Position numbers and translations under genes: made by a program | Notes under the pieces: model-generated | Databases searched by the model: none | What the model was told of the DNA's origin: nothing | Seen by the model: only the letters and a program-made list of their open reading frames with translations | Source of the DNA: JBBSBL01 sp046330255 | GTDB lineage: Bacteria > Actinomycetota > Thermoleophilia > Solirubrobacterales > Solirubrobacteraceae | NCBI GenBank assembly: GCA_046330255.1 | Contig: JAXLTC010000001.1 | Location: 1,426,001 to 1,490,000 of the forward strand | DNA: 64,000 bases | Direction: 5' to 3' | Shown: positions 59,365 through 64,000 of the stretch, one piece after another | Layout of the letters: the number at the start of each line of letters is the position of its first letter | Position numbering within the stretch: the stretch's first letter is position 1

Positions 59365-60651
59365 TCAGCCGGTCCGGTCGGACCCGACGGTGACGATCAC
59401 GGTGGCCTTGCACGGCGCCGGTGGCGGGCAGGCGACGGCCCGCGTGTCGGGATCGACCGGCTCCACGGCCGCCGGGATGCGAAGCGCTCGGGCCACCTCG
59501 ACCGCGTCCCGCCGGTGGCCCGGCACGAATGAGACGACGGTCGCCGAGCGCTGCTGGTCCTGGGCGTTGGTCACGGCGCCGCGGCCGAAGCCGCGGCGCA
59601 CCAACTCGGTCGCGACCTGGTTGGCGAGTCCTGCGGTGGGAGTGCCGTTCAGGACCGCCACCGTCACCGCCCCGCGCGAGAAGGAGGCGCCGCGCCCGGC
59701 CGCCTGCTTCGACTTCGCCTTCGCCTTCGCGGCGGTCGTCCCGGCGCCGTTGTCGCTCGACGACGAGGTGAGCTCGACGACGGCGAACGCGATCGCCGCG
59801 ACGAGCAGCAGGCCGGCCACCACGAGCAGGATCGCGCGCCGGCGGGCGGGCTCTCCGGCGGACCCGCCGCCGGTCGCCCGCCGCGGCGGGATCGTCGCGT
59901 CGTCCGAGAGCAGACGCTCCTCGCGCCGGTCGCCGATGGTGACGGTCCGGCGCTCCCGCGACGCCGGCGGCGGTCCCTCGCCCCGCCCGTTGCCGGCGGC
60001 GGCGGGCCGGCCGGGCGGCGGCACGACGCGCGTGGCGGCCGCGGCGGTGCTCGCCGCCGGCGCGACCGGCTGCGCGCGCTGCGGCGCCGGAGCGGCCTCC
60101 GGCGGCGCGACGAGTGCCGGGGGTGCGCCGGCGGCGGCCGCCGCGGCGGCCACCCCCGCTGCGGCGGCGGCCGCCCCGCCAGCAGATGCGAGCAGGGCCG
60201 GGCCCGGCGTCGCCGATCCGAGCGGTGGAGCTCCCTGCAGGGAGGCCGCGGCCGGCGGCGAGCCGGGGCCCGCGGGGCCCCGCTGGACGGTGGTCAGCTC
60301 CGCGCCCGCGGGCGCGTGCGGGGCGACACCCACCCGCGTCGCGGCTCCGGCGACCGCGGGCGCCGCCGTCTCGGGGGCACGCGTCCCGCCCCCCTCGCCG
60401 GTGGGAGCCGGCGCCGGCTCCTGCGCCGTGCGGCGCGACTCGTCGGCCTGCGCGCTGACGCGCTGCTCGAGCTCCTGGGCGCGCTCGGGCGACCGCCCGG
60501 CCCAGTCGCGCAGGCGCTTGACCTCTCGCGCCTGCGCGAAGTAGAGCAGCGAGAGTACGGCGACGCCGAGGATCGCCGCGATCCCGGCGAAGGTCCCCAC
60601 GTCGTCGAGGAGGCCCCGGAGCGAGACGGCTAGGACGGGTGCCAGTGCCAT
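59365..60651 (-). CDS. LytR_C-domain membrane protein with Ala/Pro-rich linker
   Basis: 428 residues. A first membrane span at 20-38, a charged coiled-coil-like stretch (about 41-75), then an exceptionally long Ala/Pro/Gly region to about residue 235, in which AAAAAAGVAAAAAAAG stands out. A second span lies at 273-294, and the LytR C-terminal domain at about 328-425 (VTVAVLNGTPTAGLANQVAT). The catalytic LCP domain is absent, so this is a stand-alone LytR_C protein, perhaps an adaptor for wall-polymer attachment. The ATG lies 14 bases after the dehydratase stop. Confidence 0.8.
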   Translation of the reverse strand: MALAPVLAVSLRGLLDDVGTFAGIAAILGVAVLSLLYFAQAREVKRLRDWAGRSPERAQELEQRVSAQADESRRTAQEPAPAPTGEGGGTRAPETAAPAVAGAATRVGVAPHAPAGAELTTVQRGPAGPGSPPAAASLQGAPPLGSATPGPALLASAGGAAAAAAGVAAAAAAAGAPPALVAPPEAAPAPQRAQPVAPAASTAAAATRVVPPPGRPAAAGNGRGEGPPPASRERRTVTIGDRREERLLSDDATIPPRRATGGGSAGEPARRRAILLVVAGLLLVAAIAFAVVELTSSSSDNGAGTTAAKAKAKSKQAAGRGASFSRGAVTVAVLNGTPTAGLANQVATELVRRGFGRGAVTNAQDQQRSATVVSFVPGHRRDAVEVARALRIPAAVEPVDPDTRAVACPPPAPCKATVIVTVGSDRTG

Positions 60652-60665
60652 GGCAGCGGTTGAGT

Positions 60666-62615
60666 CTAGGTGAGCGCGCGGGCGTCGGGCGGAGCCTGCC
60701 CGGGCTTGCCCGCCAGGCCGCGCGAGGATCCCAGCTCGGCCACTCGAGCGGCGATCCCGGCGGCGTCGCCCTCGAGCGCGAGCAGGTTGATCTCGCCGAA
60801 CGTCTCCTCCGCCCAGGCCGGGTCCAGCGCATCGCGGTCCGCGCGCACGATCCGCTCCGCCGCCGTCGGATGGGGCCGCTCGTCCGGGTTGAAGAGCTCC
60901 TCGTGGAGCTTCTCGCCCGGGCGGCGGCCGACGATCTCGATCCCGATATCGCGTCCCGGCTCGAGGCCGGAGAGGCGGATCATCGCCTCGGCGAGCTCGA
61001 CGATCGCCACCGGCTCGCCCATGTCGAGCACGTACACCTCGCCGCTGCGCCCGCCGAGCGAGCCGGAGCGGATGATCAGCTGCACCGCCTCGGGGATCGT
61101 CATGAAGTAGCGGGTCATCCGCTCGTCGGTGACCGTCACCGGCCCACCGGCCGCGATCTGGCGGCGGAAGATCGGCACGACCGAGCCCGAGGAGGCGAGC
61201 ACGTTCCCGAAGCGCACGGTCGCGAAGCGCGTGCCGGGATGGCGCGCCGCCGCGGCCTCGACCGCCCATTCGGCGAGCGCCTTCGACGCTCCCATCACGG
61301 TCGCCGGCTTGACGGCCTTGTCGGTCGAGACGAGCACGAACGCCCCCACGCCCGACTCGCCCGCGATCCGCGCCACGAGCCGCGTCGCGAGCGCGTTGTT
61401 GCGCACCGCCTCCACCGGGTTCAGCTCCATCATGCCGACGTGCTTGTAGGCGGCGGCGTGGAACACCACGCCGGGGCGGTGCTCGGCGAGCACCTCCCGC
61501 ATGCGCTCCTCCTCCTTGCAGTCGGCCAGGACGGGGACGGCGAAGCGGACGTGGCGCTCGTCCTCGAGCTCGCGCATGATCTCGAAGAGGTTGTCCTCGG
61601 CGTGGTCGACGAGCACGAGCCGCCGCGGCCCGACGCGAGCGATCTGCCGGCAGAGCTCGGAGCCGATCGAGCCGCCCGCGCCGGTGACCATCACGACCTG
61701 CCCCGCGAGATAGGCGCCGACCCGCTCGAGCTCCATCCGGACCGGCTCACGGCCGAGCACGTCCTCGACGCGGACCTCGCGCACCTGCCCGACGAGGCCG
61801 GAGCCGCGCTGCAGCAACTCGAACACGGTCGGCAGCGTCCGCACCGGGATCCCGCGCGCGCGGCAGGCGCTGACGACCGAGGCCCGCACGGCGCCGGGCG
61901 CCGACGGGATCGCGATCACGACCTCGTCCGGCTCGACCTCGTCGAGCACCCGCGGCAGCTCGTCGGTGGTGCCGAGCACCCGCAGCCCGTACTCGTCCTT
62001 GAGCCCGCGCTTGCGCGGATCATCGTCGATGAACCCGATCGGGCGCTGACGCAGCTCCGGGTTGCGGACCATCTCGCGGACCACGAGGCGTCCGCCGTCG
62101 CCGCCACCGACGACCAGCACGTCGCGCGCGTCCTTCTTGGAGCGGAAGCCGCGCAGCCGGCGCTCGGCGATCGCGTGCACGGCGAACCGCGCCGACGTGA
62201 GGAAGGTCAAGGTCAGCAGCGAGAACAGCGCGACCACGCCCTTCGGCGGGCTGACCGGCGCGCGCGTCCCGCCGCGCGTCGCGATCTCGATCGGGTGGAT
62301 CAGCGCGATCCCGCCGATCACGAGCACGGTCGCGACCACGACCGCCTTCAGCACGTTCTCGTAGTCGCGGCGCCCCACGTAGCGCCACTCCCGCTGGTAG
62401 AGCCCGAACAGCGCGAAAACGACCAGGCTGCAGGCGATGACCCAGGGGATGGTCGTCTCCAGCAGGCGCTCGTATCGGGCGGGCGTCCCGGAGTCGAACC
62501 GCAGCCGGTAGGCGAGGAGGTAGGCGAGGGCGACGAGCCCCCCGTCCACCAGGATCTGCGGGACCGAGTGGCGATGGACGGGAAAGGCCGCCGACCGGAG
62601 GCGTCGGCGCATCAC
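60666..62615 (-). CDS. UDP-sugar 4,6-dehydratase, CapD/WbpM (FlaA1)-like membrane enzyme
   Basis: 649 residues. Four N-terminal membrane helices (about 20-150) precede two Rossmann domains: a CoA-binding-like part (VLVVGGGDGGRLV) and the catalytic dehydratase with TGAGGSIGSE at 311-320. The STDKAV segment and M441-x3-K445 show the Ser-Met-Lys version of the catalytic triad known in WbpM rather than the Ser-Tyr-Lys of soluble PseB. It would convert UDP-GlcNAc to a 4-keto-6-deoxy sugar, feeding the DegT aminotransferase encoded upstream. That order is typical of amino-sugar glycan synthesis. Confidence 0.93.
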   Translation of the reverse strand: MMRRRLRSAAFPVHRHSVPQILVDGGLVALAYLLAYRLRFDSGTPARYERLLETTIPWVIACSLVVFALFGLYQREWRYVGRRDYENVLKAVVVATVLVIGGIALIHPIEIATRGGTRAPVSPPKGVVALFSLLTLTFLTSARFAVHAIAERRLRGFRSKKDARDVLVVGGGDGGRLVVREMVRNPELRQRPIGFIDDDPRKRGLKDEYGLRVLGTTDELPRVLDEVEPDEVVIAIPSAPGAVRASVVSACRARGIPVRTLPTVFELLQRGSGLVGQVREVRVEDVLGREPVRMELERVGAYLAGQVVMVTGAGGSIGSELCRQIARVGPRRLVLVDHAEDNLFEIMRELEDERHVRFAVPVLADCKEEERMREVLAEHRPGVVFHAAAYKHVGMMELNPVEAVRNNALATRLVARIAGESGVGAFVLVSTDKAVKPATVMGASKALAEWAVEAAAARHPGTRFATVRFGNVLASSGSVVPIFRRQIAAGGPVTVTDERMTRYFMTIPEAVQLIIRSGSLGGRSGEVYVLDMGEPVAIVELAEAMIRLSGLEPGRDIGIEIVGRRPGEKLHEELFNPDERPHPTAAERIVRADRDALDPAWAEETFGEINLLALEGDAAGIAARVAELGSSRGLAGKPGQAPPDARALT

Positions 62616-62694
62616 GGGGGATGATAGGCGCGCGACGGCGGGTGGTTACGTCCCGCAGGGCCCGGTGCAGGCCGGGCGCCGCTACTCGCCCGGT

Positions 62695-62733
62695 CGCCGC
62701 CAACTGCGGCAGCGAAGGAGAGCATCACTCTCC
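62695..62733. repeat. Solo end of the palindromic element family (copy E), with terminal hairpin
   Basis: CAACTGCGGCAGCGAAGGAG matches the end sequence of copies A (complement) and C. It overlaps a 6-bp hairpin, GGAGAG-CATCA-CTCTCC at 62717-62733. A second palindrome CCGGGCG/CGCCCGG stands just upstream at about 62673-62694. It lies in the 171-base gap after the DUF354 gene's 3' end, so it could be a terminator for that gene. Confidence 0.5.
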
Positions 62734-62786
62734 GCCGCCCGCCGATCACACCGCCGGCGGCCGCGCCGCCGCCGCCGTTCGCCCGC

Positions 62787-63785
62787 TCAGGCCGGCTCCG
62801 CGGCCGACAGCAGCATGCCCGCGAGGAGCGCGGGATCGCGCCGGATCCGCTCGCCCGGCTCCCGGTCGCGCTTGACCAGTTCGACCTGCGAGGCCCGCTC
62901 GAGCCGGCGCAGGCGACCCTCGGCGATCAGGCGCTCGTCGACCGCGCCCGTGCGCCCGGCGAACACCGTCCAGACCGGCGCGCCGAGGGCGACCGCCTCG
63001 CGATTCATCGTTCCGCCCGCCGAGATCACGAGATCGGCGGCGGCGAGCAGCGACTGCGCGTCGATCGCCTGCTCCGGAACCACCCAGCCGCCCGCGCGCT
63101 CCAGGTCGGCGCGCTGCTCCGGGGTCCGCGGAAGCACGACCGTCTGGGAGCCGCGAAGCCGCTCGAGGACCTCGCCGAAGAGATCGTTGGAGAACCGGTG
63201 GTAGAGCGAGACGTCGGCGGGCGTCCGCACCACGGCGATCGGCTCCGACGCATCCAGGCCGAGCTCCCCGGGCACCCCCGGGTCGGGCTCGAAGTCCGCG
63301 AGCTCGTACTCCTCCTTCAACCCCGGGTAGCGGTGGAGCTTCCCGCGCGCGCCGAAGCGGTACAGGCGCTCGGGCGGGATCGCGTCGGGCACGACCACCG
63401 CGCGCGCGAGCCGGCAGTTGATCGTGTGCTGCACGGTCGCGAACTCGTAGTCGAAGCTCGTCGCCGACGGGACCCGCAGCAGCGCGGCGGCGACCGTGAC
63501 GTCGTTGGACCCGTGGCCGATCGCGACGTCGAAGCGCCGGCCTCGCGCCCAGCGGGTCAGCGCTCCCGAGCGGCGCGCCAGCCCGGCGGCCTTGGCGGCC
63601 ACGCCCCTTCCCCCGTGCCGGCCGATCGCGGTCACAGACAGGCCGGCGCGCTCGCAGAGCTCGAGCGTCTGGGCGAAGTCGCGCGCGGTCACCTCGACCT
63701 CGTGGCCGTCGGCGCGCAGGCACTCGATCACCGGCCGCAGCACGAGCACGTGCGGGCTGTTGGTCAGGTCGACCCAGATCCGCAC
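62787..63785 (-). CDS. DUF354-family, glycosyltransferase-like protein
   Basis: 332 residues. The family's signature opening IWVDLTNSPHVLVLRPVI is present, and GHGSNDVTVAAALLRVPSATSFDYEF, PDAIPPERLYRFGARGKLHR and AGGTMNREAVALGAPVWTVF complete the GT-B-like fold shared with MurG/WecB-type enzymes. These proteins occur in polysaccharide loci but their reaction is unestablished. The start is GTG at 63785. The DegT stop lies four bases upstream, so both are on one transcript. Confidence 0.88.
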   Translation of the reverse strand: MRIWVDLTNSPHVLVLRPVIECLRADGHEVEVTARDFAQTLELCERAGLSVTAIGRHGGRGVAAKAAGLARRSGALTRWARGRRFDVAIGHGSNDVTVAAALLRVPSATSFDYEFATVQHTINCRLARAVVVPDAIPPERLYRFGARGKLHRYPGLKEEYELADFEPDPGVPGELGLDASEPIAVVRTPADVSLYHRFSNDLFGEVLERLRGSQTVVLPRTPEQRADLERAGGWVVPEQAIDAQSLLAAADLVISAGGTMNREAVALGAPVWTVFAGRTGAVDERLIAEGRLRRLERASQVELVKRDREPGERIRRDPALLAGMLLSAAEPA

Positions 63786-63789
63786 GCCG

Positions 63790-64000
63790 CTAGCTGCGAC
63801 CCGCGCCGAGCACCTCGCGCACGGCAGCGGTGACCTCGGACGCCTGCTCCGCCGAGAGCGCCGGGCTCATCGGCAGCGCGAGATGGGTGCGGGCGAGCTC
63901 GTCGGTGACCGGCAGCGTGACGCCGGCGGCGTACTCGCGCATCGCGGGCTGGCGGTGGACGGGCGTGCGGTAGTAGGGCTTGGCGCCGATGCCGCGCCCG
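63790..64000 (-). CDS. DegT/DnrJ/EryC1 aminotransferase, C-terminal end (truncated by window edge)
   Basis: Only about 70 residues remain, reading GIGAKPYYRTPVHRQPAMR then LPMSPALSAEQASEVTAAVR to the stop. The KPYYxxPVHxQ and LPMxPxLS blocks are the conserved end of the sugar aminotransferases (PglE/ArnB type). It would aminate the 4-keto sugar made by the downstream dehydratase. The start and the PLP lysine lie outside the window. Confidence 0.85.
   Translation of the reverse strand, partial: GRGIGAKPYYRTPVHRQPAMREYAAGVTLPVTDELARTHLALPMSPALSAEQASEVTAAVREVLGAGRS

Noticed and set aside
60639..62624. A 661-codon open frame on the plus strand
   Set aside because: It is antisense to the CapD/WbpM-like gene. 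It is His/Arg/Asp/Glu-rich without motifs, whereas the minus strand shows the complete dehydratase signature.

Overview
The window is one contiguous, very GC-rich bacterial stretch (by eye about 70% GC or more, with almost every codon ending in G or C) and dense with genes. Gene content suggests a high-GC actinomycete. My best guess is the class Thermoleophilia (Solirubrobacterales-like): a BTAD/AfsR-type regulator, delta-60 repeat surface protein, DUF3105, DUF2277, a 2-methylfumaryl-CoA module, DrrAB-type ABC transporter and the DGGPEEG motif protein all fit, but no rRNA or marker gene fixes the taxon. I see no prophage, transposase, CRISPR array or integrase.

Layout. 1-5.0 kb: the tail of a peptidoglycan-binding/LytM-like protein, a secreted beta-propeller protein, glutamate dehydrogenase, and two tRNA-Ala genes (UGC on minus, CGC on plus) on either side of gdh and a small acidic protein. 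5.1-9.0 kb: a giant secreted protein with a seven-fold delta-60 propeller. 9.3-20.5 kb: small metabolic and stress proteins (cupin, VOC, gamma-glutamylcyclotransferase-like, AhpD-like, GNAT), a 1167-residue BTAD-AAA regulator, a GH5 glycosidase, a sigma/anti-sigma pair and FolE. 20.6-30.6 kb: an MFS exporter, hydrolases, a divergent three-gene C5-dicarboxylyl-CoA module (lyase, MaoC hydratase, CaiB-type transferase), a UBP zinc-finger gene coupled to an unknown gene, and an ABC-2 exporter. 30.9-36.8 kb: a multi-domain peptidoglycan hydrolase divergent from polyphosphate kinase, then Pcm. 36.9-45.3 kb: a solitary DNA methyltransferase, a haloalkane-dehalogenase-like enzyme, a GT39-type membrane glycosyltransferase, an SDR, a molybdopterin oxidoreductase, a hydrolase and a DUF3105 protein. 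45.3-64 kb: a surface-glycan region: a tightly overlapping minus-strand operon (GT4, GT2, sugar-phosphate transferase, ATP-grasp), a flippase, another GT2, a glycosyltransferase, and a second minus-strand operon (DegT aminotransferase, DUF354, CapD/WbpM-like dehydratase, LytR_C protein, ComA, histidine phosphatase, FlgD-like surface protein).

The most unexpected structure is non-coding. At least six intergenic places carry members of one imperfect palindromic element, roughly 105-180 bp, with terminal inverted repeats around CGAACGGCGGCAACGAAGGAG. Three copies hold a 49-nt hairpin of exactly the same length whose stem shows compensatory base changes. Every copy lies 3' of at least one gene and none lies between divergent genes, which suggests a transcript-end or REP-like role. 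Within the coding part, the ComA/histidine-phosphatase pair in a glycan operon, the C5-CoA module and the multi-domain peptidoglycan hydrolase deserve the closest look.
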